From positions 1-61,882 of the forward strand of contig NZ_CADCTE010000198.1 in NCBI RefSeq assembly GCF_902805515.1: a DNA stretch of 61,882 nt, in the 5' to 3' direction. This DNA is from an uncultured Arthrobacter sp. Its GTDB lineage: Bacteria; Actinomycetota; Actinomycetes; Actinomycetales; Micrococcaceae. This document shows positions 16,977 to 27,592 of this stretch, in pieces (position 1 is the stretch's first letter; each line of letters starts with the position of its first letter). Made by a program: the position numbers and the translations under genes. The notes beneath the pieces were generated by a model. It saw nothing but the letters and a program-made list of their open reading frames with translations, was not told the DNA's origin and ran no database searches.

Positions 16977-17954
16977 TCAGCCGCGCAGGCGGCGGACGAG
17001 GACTCCGCCTGCCGTTGCGAGCGCGGCGGTGCCGAGCACCGAACGCTGCACGGACCGGCGCCTGCCGCTCCACCCGCCGGTCACCGCGGTGTCGCGCCGG
17101 TCCTGTGAGGGTTCGTACAGGTTGCCGCTGGTGGCCTCGGCAGACTGCTTCTTCGACAGGTGGGTCTTGTCCACCTGGTGGGCCATTGCGGCCTCCACCT
17201 TGGCGGGGGCGAACCGGTGCTGGCGCACCATCGAGCGGCCGATCCTGCCAACGACCACTTCGCCGCGCGGCGAGTCCACGAGCTTGTAGATGGTGGCGGC
17301 CACCTTCTGCGGGCTGTAAACCGGCGGCATCGCCTGAGCCCGGCGGCCGGTGTAGTTTGCGGCCTGGTTGAAGAAGGGGGTGTCGATGGTGGCCGGCAGC
17401 ACCGTACAGACATGGATCTTGCGGGCCTTGGCGAGCAGCAGTTCCGAGCGCAGGCTCACCCCGAGGGCGCGGACCGCGGCCTTGGACATCGAATAGGCGG
17501 AGGTGTACGGCTGGGGGACGACGCCGACGATCGAGGCCACATTGATGAGCACTCCCGAGCCCTGGCTCCGCATGTGCTGCAGCGCCACCCGGGCACCGTA
17601 CACGTAGCCCATGATATTGACGTCGATCACCCGGTTGAAGTCCTTCAGCGGGACTTCGAGGAAGGGCGCGAAGAAGGAGACAGCGGCGTTGTTGACCCAC
17701 ACGTCGATGCGCTCGTACGCCTCCACGGCCCGCGCCGCCAGTTCCTGGACGGCCTCAGGGTCGCTGGTGTCGGTGGGAACGTAGAAAGCCCGGGACCCAT
17801 AGGCCTCGCACTCCTCGATCAGCCCTTCGAGGGCTTCCTCCCGGCGGGCGGCCAGAACGAGGTCGGCGCCCCTGCGGGCGAAGTGGAGGGCCGTCGCGCG
17901 GCCGATGCCGCTCGATGCGCCGGTGATCACGACGACTGGCTGTTTCTTGCTCAC
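16977..17954 (-). CDS. Short-chain dehydrogenase/reductase with C-terminal anchor
   Basis: The 325-residue product is an SDR with the cofactor motif VITGASSGIGRATAL near residue 9, NNAAV near 87, catalytic Ser and the YSMSK Tyr-Lys pair near 155. The C terminus extends about 70 residues past the core and ends in a short hydrophobic segment (VLGTAALATAGGVLV) plus arginines, which may attach it to the membrane. The GTG start is set by GGGAGAA. Upstream lie three imperfect 12-base repeats (GGCATGAATTGC-like). The substrate is unknown. Confidence 0.9.
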   Translation of the reverse strand: MSKKQPVVVITGASSGIGRATALHFARRGADLVLAARREEALEGLIEECEAYGSRAFYVPTDTSDPEAVQELAARAVEAYERIDVWVNNAAVSFFAPFLEVPLKDFNRVIDVNIMGYVYGARVALQHMRSQGSGVLINVASIVGVVPQPYTSAYSMSKAAVRALGVSLRSELLLAKARKIHVCTVLPATIDTPFFNQAANYTGRRAQAMPPVYSPQKVAATIYKLVDSPRGEVVVGRIGRSMVRQHRFAPAKVEAAMAHQVDKTHLSKKQSAEATSGNLYEPSQDRRDTAVTGGWSGRRRSVQRSVLGTAALATAGGVLVRRLRG

Positions 17955-18124
17955 TGGGTTCTCCCTACCTTCGGCATGAATTGCGGCATGAATAGCGGTA
18001 TGGACCCCGGCACGGCCGGTGGAGCGGGTGGACGGCTGGGGGCCGCCCACCCGTTCCCGAGGCTACCGAGGCGGGGAGGGGCCGACAACGCTTTTCGGAG
18101 GTGCGCAGGAGGGAGTGCGGATCG

Positions 18125-19051
18125 TCAGGAAATGTGTTTCGGTTCGATGCTCCGCTGCCGGAGGATGTCGGCCAGTTGGTCCATGAACAGCCGCACCCGT
18201 ACGTTCTGGCGGTCCCCGATCTGCAGGGCGAAGATGCTCCGGGCGAGCCGGATCTCCGGGACGTCCAGGGCAACGATGCCCGGGGGGCGGTTCAGCATCG
18301 CCAGATCCGGAACCAGTGCGGCGCCGAGCCCCGCGGCGGCCATCTCGAGGCTGGCGTTGAAGTCGTCGCAGTACGCGACCACCCGCGGATGGAGGTTGCA
18401 GCCGGCGAACAGGCGCTCGATCACCGTTGCGTCGGCGGTGCCGGGATGGTGGAGGATCCAGGGCATGTCGGCCAGTTGGTCGGCGCTCACTGTGGAGCCG
18501 GCCCGGATGCCCCAGGCCTCGGGCAGGACCACCCGGAAGTCGTCGTCGCCGATCCACTGGCGGCTGACGCTTGAGGGCCAGGCCAGGCCGGCCTGGCCCA
18601 CCTGGTACACGAGGGCAAGGTCGAGTTCCCCGCCGGTGCGCAGGCCCTGGATGGTCTGTGCGGGTTCGGCGACGTACACCTTCAGGTGGATCCCGAGGGA
18701 CTTCCACTGCTGGGTGCTGAGCAGGCGGGGCAGCGCGTAGGTCGCCAGGGAGGGGAACAGGCCCAGCCGGAGCTCCTGGGACGTCTCGGCCGAGGCACGG
18801 GCAGTGGAGGCGAGCAGCGCGTCGATGTCGGTGAGCACCTTCGCCGCGTGCCGGGACATGACGACGGCGGCCTCCGTGGGAACGGCGCTGCGGGCGCTTC
18901 GTTCGAAGAGGGTGGCCCCGGTGTCCTTCTCCAGCGCCGACATCTGCTGGGACACCGCGGAGGCGGTGTAGCCGAGGGTGGTGGCGGCTCCGGCGAAGGA
19001 CCCGTGGCGGATCACCTCGAGCAGCGTCCTCAGGTGGACGGGATTGACCAT
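18125..19051 (-). CDS. LysR-family transcriptional regulator
   Basis: The 308-residue product has the N-terminal winged helix-turn-helix (LRTLLEVIRHGSFAGAATTLGYTASAVSQQMSALE) and a periplasmic-binding-protein-like effector domain from about residue 88. An AAAGGA site supports the ATG. It is divergent from the CFA-like methyltransferase across a 238-base gap, so that gene is a candidate target, as is usual for LysR regulators (inference). Confidence 0.94.
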   Translation of the reverse strand: MVNPVHLRTLLEVIRHGSFAGAATTLGYTASAVSQQMSALEKDTGATLFERSARSAVPTEAAVVMSRHAAKVLTDIDALLASTARASAETSQELRLGLFPSLATYALPRLLSTQQWKSLGIHLKVYVAEPAQTIQGLRTGGELDLALVYQVGQAGLAWPSSVSRQWIGDDDFRVVLPEAWGIRAGSTVSADQLADMPWILHHPGTADATVIERLFAGCNLHPRVVAYCDDFNASLEMAAAGLGAALVPDLAMLNRPPGIVALDVPEIRLARSIFALQIGDRQNVRVRLFMDQLADILRQRSIEPKHIS

Positions 19052-19289
19052 GGGCGGTCCTTTCCGGCGAACGATGGCGCGATGCTCCGGTCCGCGGGGC
19101 GGCGGAGCGATCCACAGGTGGGGGGACTCCGAACTTTAGCCGAGCCGGTGCCCGCTAAGTCGAGCCCGCGGTGCTCCTCACGGAATGTGTCGTGGCCCGC
19201 GCGGCCGGGCCGGCGGCCACGGGAACCGGGTGCGGGTTGCCGGTTCGCGCGCGAGACTGGGACTAGGATCCTGCACAGGAGGAGGCACA

Positions 19290-20573
19290 ATGAGCACACC
19301 GGCTGTTCCCTCGGAGGCCCGCGTCGACGCGGCCGCGTGGCCCGACGTCGCCGTCGTTCCGGCGGGCATCCGCACCCGCGCCGCCGGTGCGGTGGCCGAG
19401 CGGATCTTCACCTCGACGGTGAGGGGGCTGCCGCTGCGGGTGGTGTACGACGACGGCACCGTCCTTGGTGGCGCCCCGGAGTCCGACGGCGCACCCGAGA
19501 TGCGCATCCACCGCCCCGCCGACTTCTACGCCCGGCTCGGCCGCGGGTGGCTGATCGGGTTCGGCGAGTCCTATCTGGCCGAGGACTGGACGGCGGAGGA
19601 CCTCACCGCCGTGCTGCAGGTCTTCGCCGAACACGCCGTCCACCTCGGCTCCGGCCCGCTGGGACAGCTCAGCAGGCTCCACCTGCCACGGCGGCCGGGC
19701 CGCGAACGCAACAGCCAAACCAATGCCCGCGCCAACGTCTCCCACCACTACGACCTTTCCAACGACCTGTTCGCCCTGTTCCTCGACGAGACGATGTCCT
19801 ACTCCAGCGCGCTCTTCGACGCCCCGGTGGCCGGGCTTCCGCCAGCGGGCCCGGACGACCTCGCGGCCGCGCAGCGGCGCAAGATCGACCGGCTGCTGGA
19901 CCGGGCCCGGGTGGGGGAGGGAACCCGGCTGCTGGAGATCGGCACCGGCTGGGGCGAGCTGGCCCTGCGGGCGGCCGCCCGGGGCGCGGACGTGGTGTCG
20001 GTGACGCTCTCGACCGAGCAGAAGCGGCTCGCCGAGGAGCGGGTGGCCGCGGCCGGATTCGCCGACCGGGTGCGGGTGGAGCTGAAGGACTACCGTGCGG
20101 TGGAGGGGGAGTACGACGCCGTCGTTTCGGTGGAGATGATCGAGGCCGTCGGCTACGAATACTGGCCGGTGTACTTCCAGACTCTCGATCGGCTGCTCGC
20201 CCCCGGCGGCCGGGCCGCCATCCAGGCCATCACCCTTCCGCACGAGCGCATGCTGGCCTCCCGGCGCTCCTACACCTGGATCCACAAGTACATCTTTCCG
20301 GGCGGCTTCATCCCCTCGGTCCGGGCGATCGAGGAAATCACCGCGCGGGAGACCGGACTGCGGGTCCGGGAACGGTTCGCGATGGGCGACAGCTACGCCT
20401 CGACGCTGCGGCTGTGGGAGGAGCGGTTCACCTCCCGGCACGATGAGGTCACCGCCCTCGGCTTCGATGAGACCTTCGAGCGCATGTGGCGCTTCTACCT
20501 CTGCTACTCAAGGGCCGGCTTCCAGGCCGGCTACCTCGACGTGCAGCAGTTCCTCTTCGACCGCCGGCCGTAA
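19290..20573 (+). CDS. Cyclopropane-fatty-acid synthase-like methyltransferase (copy 1)
   Basis: SAM-dependent enzyme that adds a methylene or methyl group to unsaturated phospholipid acyl chains. In 427 residues: an N-terminal domain, the family segment NVSHHYDLSNDLFALFLDETMSYSS near 150-172, SAM motif LLEIGTGWGELAL near 214, and late YIFPGGFIPS. The ATG follows an AGGAGG site. A second gene of the same length and layout lies on the other strand at 44161-45444. The neighbouring divergent LysR gene may control it. Confidence 0.93.
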   Translation: MSTPAVPSEARVDAAAWPDVAVVPAGIRTRAAGAVAERIFTSTVRGLPLRVVYDDGTVLGGAPESDGAPEMRIHRPADFYARLGRGWLIGFGESYLAEDWTAEDLTAVLQVFAEHAVHLGSGPLGQLSRLHLPRRPGRERNSQTNARANVSHHYDLSNDLFALFLDETMSYSSALFDAPVAGLPPAGPDDLAAAQRRKIDRLLDRARVGEGTRLLEIGTGWGELALRAAARGADVVSVTLSTEQKRLAEERVAAAGFADRVRVELKDYRAVEGEYDAVVSVEMIEAVGYEYWPVYFQTLDRLLAPGGRAAIQAITLPHERMLASRRSYTWIHKYIFPGGFIPSVRAIEEITARETGLRVRERFAMGDSYASTLRLWEERFTSRHDEVTALGFDETFERMWRFYLCYSRAGFQAGYLDVQQFLFDRRP

Positions 20574-21055
20574 TCGATCGGGCTTTGCCGGGCGTTTTTC
20601 CCGCCTTCCTCGGTCGATTTTTCCCCTCTGGCGCTCGGCCGGGCCGGCACGCCCGCCGGCGGGTCAGTGCGGCGGCCCGGTGTGCCTTCGGATAGTCAAG
20701 AACGTCCACCGCGACACGCCGAGAAAATAACGACACAGGCAATTTTTCGCTGTGTGCAAGTACTCCACAGGGTGTGCACGCAGGGGTGCAAATCGGCGCG
20801 AATCCGCGGGTCCTGGAGGGCCCCGCCTGTGGATTTCATGTGGACTCAGGAGCGGGTGAATGACATACTTGTAATACATCATGTTGGGGTCTGTATCGGC
20901 AGCCCGCACTAGATGTAGTATCTAGATATCGAATCAACCGCTGGCCGGGCAGAGACCGCAGGACCGGAAATTCCCCGGAATTTCCCCCTTCTCGGGACGC
21001 TCCACCACCACCCACGGACACGGCAATACAGCAGCATCAAGAAGGGGACAGGGAC
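20574..21055 (+). promoter_or_regulatory. Long upstream region of the nrd operon
   Basis: No convincing gene. The 482 bases are less GC-rich than their neighbours and hold several signals: DnaA-box-like nonamers at 20761-20769, 20828-20836 and 20839-20847 (6-7 of 9 matches to TTGTCCACA), a NrdR-box candidate at 20906-20921, and a perfect palindrome TATCTAGATA at 20919-20928. The proximal part (about 20930-21055) is probably the 5' leader of nrdH. Confidence 0.55.
20906..20921 (+). promoter_or_regulatory. Candidate NrdR box
   Basis: GCACTAGATGTAGTAT agrees with the NrdR consensus acaCwAtATaTwGtgt at about 12 of 16 positions and lies upstream of a ribonucleotide reductase operon, the usual NrdR target. 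A good second box at the customary 31-32 base spacing was not found, which weakens the call. Confidence 0.45.
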
Positions 21056-21301
21056 ATGACCGTAACGGTTTACACCAAGCCAGCATGCGTACAGTGCAAC
21101 GCCACCTACCGGGCTCTGGACAAGAAGGGAATCACCTACCAGAGCGTCGATATTTCACAGGATCCGGCCGCACTGGAGCGCCTCCGTTCGATGGGCTACA
21201 TGCAGGCCCCGGTCGTCATCACGGACAAGGATCACTGGTCCGGTTTCCGCCCCGACAAGATCAACGAGCTGGCCGAGCTGTCCGTCACCTCCGTCGCCTG
21301 A
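21056..21301 (+). CDS. nrdH: Glutaredoxin-like protein NrdH
   Basis: Reduces the class Ib ribonucleotide reductase. The 81-residue thioredoxin-fold protein has redox motif CVQC in [22 protein letters not shown] and the family's C-terminal [22 protein letters not shown] precedes the ATG. First gene of nrdHIEF. Confidence 0.97.
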   Translation: MTVTVYTKPACVQCNATYRALDKKGITYQSVDISQDPAALERLRSMGYMQAPVVITDKDHWSGFRPDKINELAELSVTSVA

Positions 21302-21344
21302 TTTTCCTGCCTTCGCAGGACCAGGCCGGCTGTCACCGCCGATC

Positions 21345-21803
21345 ATGACAACCACCGTGGATACCGAGACACCCCGCCTGGAGCAGACCGCTCCTGGCGG
21401 GGTTACCGATGCGCCGCTGATCTACTTCTCGTCGGTCTCGGACAACACGCACCGGTTCGTCACCAAGCTGGGCATGCACTCGGCCCGGCTTCCACTGCTC
21501 ACGAAGGATCCCACCCTCAAGGCGCTCCAGCCCTACGTGCTGGTCCTGCCCACCTATGGGGGAGAGTCCGGCAGGGGAGCGGTGCCGCGGCAGGTCATCA
21601 AGTTTTTGAACAATGAAGGAAACCGCTCGCTCCTCCGGGGAGTCATTGGAGCGGGTAATACGAATTTCGGGGAAACCTACTGCCTGGCGGCGGACATCGT
21701 CGCCGCCAAGTGCGGAGTCCCCGTCCTATATCGGTTTGAACTTATGGGGACGTCCGAGGACGTAGACCGGGTACATCAAGGATTGGAAGAGTTTTGGACA
21801 TGA
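21345..21803 (+). CDS. nrdI: Flavodoxin-like NrdI
   Basis: Flavoprotein that supplies oxidant for assembling the dimanganese-tyrosyl cofactor of NrdF. The 152-residue product has an FMN-binding loop [17 protein letters not shown], then [11 protein letters not shown] and [15 protein letters not shown]. An N-terminal stretch of about 22 residues precedes the core. It starts 43 bases after nrdH and overlaps nrdE by ATGA. Confidence 0.96.
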   Translation: MTTTVDTETPRLEQTAPGGVTDAPLIYFSSVSDNTHRFVTKLGMHSARLPLLTKDPTLKALQPYVLVLPTYGGESGRGAVPRQVIKFLNNEGNRSLLRGVIGAGNTNFGETYCLAADIVAAKCGVPVLYRFELMGTSEDVDRVHQGLEEFWT

Positions 21804-23965
21804 GTGTTGCTGAGACGGACACGGCTGGGGCGACAAAGCCCAGCATTCCCGCACGGTACAAGGATCTGGGCTACCACGAGCTCAACGCGATGCTTAACCT
21901 CTACGGGCCGGACGGAGAGATCCAGTTCGAAGCCGACAAGGAAGCCGCGCACCAGTACTTCCTGCAGCACGTCAACAACAACACCGTCTTCTTCCACGAC
22001 CTCGAGGAGAAGCTCGACTACCTGGTGAAGAACGAGTACTACGAGCGGGAGACCCTCGACCAGTACACGATGAACTTCATCCGGGACCTCTACAAGCGCG
22101 CCTACAGCAAGAAGTTCCGCTTCGAGACCTTCCTGGGCGCCTTCAAGTTCTACACCTCATACACGCTCAAGACGTTCGACGGCAAGCGCTTCCTGGAGCG
22201 CTACGAGGACCGCGTCTGCATGGTGGCCCTGCACCTGGCTGCCGGTGACGAGACCCTCGCGACCCAGCTCGTCGACGAGATCATCGAGGGCCGCTTCCAG
22301 CCGGCCACCCCCACCTTCCTCAACGCCGGCAAGGCCCAGCGCGGCGAGCTCGTCTCCTGCTTCCTGCTGCGCATCGAGGACAACATGGAGTCCATCGGGC
22401 GCTCCATCAACTCCGCCCTGCAGCTGTCCAAGCGCGGCGGCGGCGTCGCCTTCGCCCTGACGAACATCCGCGAGGTCGGCGCGCCGATCAAGCAGATCGA
22501 GAACCAGTCCTCCGGCGTCATCCCCGTGATGAAGCTCCTCGAGGACAGCTTCTCCTACGCCAACCAGCTCGGAGCCCGCCAGGGTGCCGGAGCCGTGTAC
22601 CTCCACGCGCACCACCCTGACATCAACCGGTTCCTCGACACCAAGCGTGAGAACGCCGACGAGAAGATCCGCATCAAGACCCTGTCCCTCGGCGTCGTCG
22701 TTCCCGACATCACGTTCGAGCTGGCCAAGCGCGACGAGGACATGTACCTCTTCTCCCCGTACGACGTCGAGAAGGTCTACGGCATGCCGTTCTCCGACGT
22801 GAACGTCACCGAGAAGTACTACGAAATGGTTGACGACGCCCGGATCAAGAAGACCAAGATCAAGGCGCGCGAGTTCTTCCAGACCCTCGCCGAGATCCAG
22901 TTCGAGTCCGGCTACCCCTACATCATGTTCGAGGACACGGTGAACCGGGAGAACCCGATCGAAGGCAAGATCATCATGAGCAACCTGTGCTCCGAGATCC
23001 TGCAGGTGTCCCAGCCCACCACGTACAACGACGACCTGTCCTACGCCGAGACCGGCAAGGACATCTCGTGCAACCTGGGCTCGCTGAACATCGCCAAGAC
23101 CATGGACTCCCCGAACTTCGGGCAGACCATCGAGACCGCGATCCGCGCCCTCTCGGCCGTCTCGGTGATGTCCAACATCACCTCGGTTCCCTCGATCGCC
23201 AAGGGCAACGAGCAGTCGCACGCCATCGGCCTGGGCCAGATGAACCTTCACGGCTACCTGGCCCGCGAGCGGGTCCACTACGGCTCCGAAGAGGGCCTGG
23301 ACTTCACGAACATCTACTTCTACACGGTGGTCTACCACGCCATCCGGGCTTCGAACCTGCTGGCGATCGAGACCGGCCGGACCTTCGGCGGGTTCGAGAA
23401 GTCCAAGTACGCCTCGGGCGAATTCTTCGACAAGTACACCGACCAGATGTGGGTTCCGCAGACCCCTCGCGTGGCGGAGCTGTTCAAGGACGTGCACATC
23501 CCCACGCAGGAGGACTGGCGTGCGCTGAAGGCCTCGGTCATGGAGCACGGCATCTTCAACCAGAACCTGCAGGCCGTGCCGCCGACCGGTTCGATCAGCT
23601 ACATCAACAACTCGACCTCCTCGATCCACCCGGTGGCCTCGAAGATCGAGATCCGCAAGGAAGGCAAGCTGGGCCGCGTGTACTACCCGGCTCCGTACCT
23701 GACCAACGACAATCTCGAGTACTACGAGGATGCGTACGAGATCGGCTACGAGAAGATCATCGACACGTACGCCGCGGCGACGCAGCACGTGGACCAGGGC
23801 CTGTCCCTGACGCTGTTCTTCAAGGACACCGCCACCACCCGCGACATCAACAAGGCGCAGATCTATGCGTGGCGCAAGGGCATCAAGACCATCTACTACA
23901 TCCGTCTCCGCCAGCTCGCGCTGGAAGGGACAGAGGTGGACGGCTGCGTCAGCTGCATGCTCTAG
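21800..23965 (+). CDS. nrdE: Class Ib ribonucleotide reductase, large subunit NrdE
   Basis: Reduces ribonucleoside diphosphates to deoxy forms for DNA synthesis. The 721 residues include the active-site region [46 protein letters not shown] and the C-terminal redox tail GCVSCML, which exchanges electrons with NrdH. It lacks the ATP-cone of class Ia enzymes, as expected for NrdE. The ATG overlaps the nrdI stop (ATGA), so the two are translationally coupled. nrdF lies 143 bases downstream behind a strong hairpin. Confidence 0.98.
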   Translation: MSVAETDTAGATKPSIPARYKDLGYHELNAMLNLYGPDGEIQFEADKEAAHQYFLQHVNNNTVFFHDLEEKLDYLVKNEYYERETLDQYTMNFIRDLYKRAYSKKFRFETFLGAFKFYTSYTLKTFDGKRFLERYEDRVCMVALHLAAGDETLATQLVDEIIEGRFQPATPTFLNAGKAQRGELVSCFLLRIEDNMESIGRSINSALQLSKRGGGVAFALTNIREVGAPIKQIENQSSGVIPVMKLLEDSFSYANQLGARQGAGAVYLHAHHPDINRFLDTKRENADEKIRIKTLSLGVVVPDITFELAKRDEDMYLFSPYDVEKVYGMPFSDVNVTEKYYEMVDDARIKKTKIKAREFFQTLAEIQFESGYPYIMFEDTVNRENPIEGKIIMSNLCSEILQVSQPTTYNDDLSYAETGKDISCNLGSLNIAKTMDSPNFGQTIETAIRALSAVSVMSNITSVPSIAKGNEQSHAIGLGQMNLHGYLARERVHYGSEEGLDFTNIYFYTVVYHAIRASNLLAIETGRTFGGFEKSKYASGEFFDKYTDQMWVPQTPRVAELFKDVHIPTQEDWRALKASVMEHGIFNQNLQAVPPTGSISYINNSTSSIHPVASKIEIRKEGKLGRVYYPAPYLTNDNLEYYEDAYEIGYEKIIDTYAAATQHVDQGLSLTLFFKDTATTRDINKAQIYAWRKGIKTIYYIRLRQLALEGTEVDGCVSCML

Positions 23966-23975
23966 TCAACTAGAT

Positions 23976-24009
23976 TGGGTGGGTCGTTCCTGGAGGAATG
24001 ACCCACCCA
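23976..24009 (+). terminator. Strong hairpin between nrdE and nrdF
   Basis: A 15-bp stem (one G-T wobble) starting TGGGTGGGTC closes a four-base loop TGGA. No T run follows, so it may be a partial terminator or an RNA-stability element that lowers nrdF relative to nrdE, or marks a processing site. Confidence 0.6.
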
Positions 24010-24036
24010 CCAGACCTCCCACAACGAAGGCATTGA

Positions 24037-25083
<1,047 letters not shown>

Positions 25084-25138
25084 TCCGATCGGGTCTGCAG
25101 GCCCGATCGAAATAATGAGGATTTAGTCGAGAGATGCG

Positions 25139-25178
25139 GCGCACCTGGTTGGACGTCATCCAACCAGGTGCGCTTTTT
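25139..25178 (+). terminator. Rho-independent terminator of the nrd operon
   Basis: A perfect 15-bp stem beginning GCGCACCTGG with loop CGTCA is followed by five T residues. Confidence 0.93.
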
Positions 25179-25343
25179 CGTTCGGCGAGGCGCATCAATT
25201 TCGGGCGATCTCCGTAAAATCAGGCAGTCACCTTGCACGCGGTACATGGCTCGATGAGCGCGGAATGTCAATCCTCCTGGTCCTTCGGCCCGAACAGTGG
25301 AAGCACCTCCCTGAATGCTCCGGTCCGGGGCAGGATGTGAGGT

Positions 25344-26216
25344 GTGGTCAAGAAATCGCCCGATGAGGCAAGCTCCCAGGTCCTGTCCAAGAAGGACTAC
25401 GAGAAGGAATTGCTGCGATTGCAGGAAGAACTGGTCGCCTTTCAGGAGTGGGTGCGCAAAACCGGGACGCGGCTGGTCGTTATCTTTGAAGGACGCGACA
25501 CCGCCGGCAAGGGCGGAACGATCCAACGCATCAGCGGCGCGCTCAACCCGCGCTCCTGCCGGGTCGTCGCACTCCCGGCGCCGACCGAGCGCGAGCGATC
25601 GCAGTGGTACTTTCAGCGCTACATCGCCCATCTGCCGGCGGCCGGGGAGATGGTGCTGTTCGACCGGTCCTGGTACAACCGGGCCGGGGTGGAGCGGGTC
25701 ATGGGCTTTTGCACTGACGAAGAGTATGCCCACTTCGTCGACACTGTGCCTCTGCTCGAGGATGCCCTGATCTCCGATGGGATCGTCCTGGTGAAGTACT
25801 GGTTGAGCCTTTCCGACTCCGAGCAGCGCCGTCGATTCCAGAGCCGCATCGACAACCCGGCCAAGCGTTGGAAGCTGAGCCCCATGGACCTTGAGGCGCA
25901 GGCCCGCTGGGTCGATTACGCCGAGGCCAAGGACAAGATGTTTGAGTTCAGTGACACCGAGCGCAGCCCGTGGTGGGTGGTGGACGCCGACAACAAGAAG
26001 GAGGCCCGGCTCAACCTGATGGCCCATCTGCTGTCACTGTTGCCTTACGAGCAGCCGGAGTTGCCGGACGTCGAGTTGCCCGAGCGCCAGAAGCGGAGCT
26101 ACGAGCGACCGCCGTTCGACCGCCAGCGGTTTGTGCCCCAGCGCTACGAGATCGAAGAATCGGAGAAAGCGCCGAAGGCCAAAAAGAAGGATTCCGTTCG
26201 GCATAAGTCCCGCTGA
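25344..26216 (+). CDS. ppk2: Polyphosphate kinase 2 family protein
   Basis: Uses polyphosphate and nucleotides in phosphate transfer. The 290-residue single-domain enzyme has Walker A FEGRDTAGKGGTI near residue 49, Walker B VLFDRSWYNRAG near 104, and a lid region around SLSDSEQRRRFQSRIDNPAKRWKLS. The length fits single-domain PPK2; direction (ADP, GDP or AMP phosphorylation) cannot be told. GTG 25344 is the start that fits the family; the ribosome site is poor. The HAD gene follows after 8 bases and is likely cotranscribed. Confidence 0.95.
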   Translation: MVKKSPDEASSQVLSKKDYEKELLRLQEELVAFQEWVRKTGTRLVVIFEGRDTAGKGGTIQRISGALNPRSCRVVALPAPTERERSQWYFQRYIAHLPAAGEMVLFDRSWYNRAGVERVMGFCTDEEYAHFVDTVPLLEDALISDGIVLVKYWLSLSDSEQRRRFQSRIDNPAKRWKLSPMDLEAQARWVDYAEAKDKMFEFSDTERSPWWVVDADNKKEARLNLMAHLLSLLPYEQPELPDVELPERQKRSYERPPFDRQRFVPQRYEIEESEKAPKAKKKDSVRHKSR

Positions 26217-26224
26217 GTGCATCA

Positions 26225-26860
26225 ATGGTCGAGGAAAAAGCAGAATCCTTGCTAATGGCGTTGCTGCAAGAAGCAACCGGATCGCGGGTCATTTGGGACT
26301 TCGACGGCGTGGTCGGTCACACTGAGCCCCTGCATGAAGCCAGCTACCGCGAGCTGGCGGAGCGCCGAAGCTACGGGTTTGCCCCGGACTTCTTCGCCGA
26401 ACTTGTGGGGCACACCGAGCAGTGGATCTGGGAGCGTCTTATCTCGCAGGGTTTTCCAGCCGCGGTAACCGAAGTCCCGAACCTACACCGCGAGCGGGGA
26501 GAAGTTGTCGCTGCCGTCGCCCTACGCAGCTTGAAACCCTCGTGGCTGGCTTCGCGGTTGATGCCCGAGCTCGATGGAGTCGCCGACGAGCAGGTCGTCG
26601 TTTCCAATGGTGACCCGGACCTGATCGCAGCCCTGCTTGCCGGCTGGAAGCTTCAGCCTTTCGTCACGGTAGCCCGCCGGGCTCCGGGACGGGACAAGGA
26701 AGCGATCTTCCGTGATCTTTGCGTTCCCCCATGCGTCGTCCTTGAAGACAGCGACGCCTACCTGGCGCTGGGGCGGAAGCTTGGCGCCTTCACGGTCGGC
26801 GTCCGGCACTCTCACAATCCGCGGGCAACACTCGACGCAGATCTGACGACCCACTTGTGA
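26225..26860 (+). CDS. HAD-superfamily hydrolase
   Basis: The 211-residue phosphatase-like protein has motif I DFDGVVGHTE (nucleophile and acid Asp) near residue 25, motif II VVVSNGD, motif III Lys in GRDKEAIF and motif IV VLEDSDAYLALG. The substrate is not identifiable; beta-phosphoglucomutase-like phosphatases have this layout. It lies 8 bases after ppk2, so a role in the same phosphate metabolism is possible but unproven. Confidence 0.88.
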   Translation: MVEEKAESLLMALLQEATGSRVIWDFDGVVGHTEPLHEASYRELAERRSYGFAPDFFAELVGHTEQWIWERLISQGFPAAVTEVPNLHRERGEVVAAVALRSLKPSWLASRLMPELDGVADEQVVVSNGDPDLIAALLAGWKLQPFVTVARRAPGRDKEAIFRDLCVPPCVVLEDSDAYLALGRKLGAFTVGVRHSHNPRATLDADLTTHL

Positions 26861-26937
26861 ACCTCTCAATCCGTATCTGACTGCCCGTATCGCGGCGCTC
26901 AGTGCGGCACGCCCTCCATCACATCAGGCTATGCTAA

Positions 26938-26966
26938 TGCACTTGAAGTGCACTATGATGCACTGA
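26938..26966 (+). promoter_or_regulatory. Operator and leaderless promoter of XRE-cupin gene
   Basis: A near-perfect palindrome TGCACTTGAAGTGCA (26938-26952) overlaps a second palindrome AGTGCACT (26947-26954), and another TGCACT (26959-26964) runs from the last base of the -10 TATGAT (26954-26959) toward the ATG. The -10 and ATG are exactly six bases apart. Repressor binding here would cover the promoter, so autoregulation is likely. Confidence 0.7.
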
Positions 26967-27592
26967 TGGATGAAGAGACAACGTCGCTGGCCACGGCGAT
27001 CGGTGAGCGCGTTCGAACCGAGCGGCAGACGCGCCGGTTGACGCTCGACCAACTCGCGGAGGCAGCCGGAGTGAGCCGCCGGATGGTCGTCAACGTGGAG
27101 CAGGGGCTTGCCAACCCCAGTGTCGGAACCCTGCTGCGGATCAGCGATGCGCTCGGCCTCGGGCTGCCGGCACTGGTGGAGCCGCCCCGGCCGAAGCCGG
27201 TGAAGATCACGCGGCACGGCGACGGCGCCACCCTCTGGACCGGCAGCTCAGGCGGCCGCGGGGTGCTTGTTGCGGGGACTGAAAAGCCCGATGTGGTCGA
27301 GCTCTGGGATTGGACGCTGGAGCCGGGGGAGTCCCACGTGAGCGAGGCGCACTCGGCCGGCACGAAGGAACTCCTGCAGGTCCGGCAGGGGGCGATCACT
27401 ATTCGAGTCGCCGAGCAGACAGTCGTCCTCGCCGACGGTGACGCCATGACCTTCCCCGGCGACGTCGACCATTCCTACACGAACCCGGGAAGTCAGGCGG
27501 CCCGATTCACCCTGGCGGTTTTCGAGCCCGGCGTAGGGTCGGGACACAAGCCGGACGCCTCCGGGCTGCCCACCAACGGGGCCCGCCCATGA
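26966..27592 (+). CDS. XRE-family regulator with cupin sensor domain
   Basis: The 208-residue product has an N-terminal helix-turn-helix (LTLDQLAEAAGVSRRMVVNVEQGLANPS) and a C-terminal cupin (about 125-195: GTKELLQVRQGAITIRV, GDAMTFPGDVDHSYTNPG). This class senses small molecules and usually controls adjacent transporter genes. ATG 26966 coincides with the predicted transcription start; a GTG 18 bases upstream would read through the operator. The stop overlaps the transporter start (ATGA), so the regulator leads an operon. Confidence 0.92.
   Translation: MDEETTSLATAIGERVRTERQTRRLTLDQLAEAAGVSRRMVVNVEQGLANPSVGTLLRISDALGLGLPALVEPPRPKPVKITRHGDGATLWTGSSGGRGVLVAGTEKPDVVELWDWTLEPGESHVSEAHSAGTKELLQVRQGAITIRVAEQTVVLADGDAMTFPGDVDHSYTNPGSQAARFTLAVFEPGVGSGHKPDASGLPTNGARP

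Noticed and set aside
17160-18740. Plus-strand open frame of 526 codons
   Set aside because: Antisense to the SDR and LysR genes, which have clear family motifs; the translation shows no domain.
20860-20890. Second NrdR box at standard spacing
   Set aside because: The best windows match only about half of the consensus positions.
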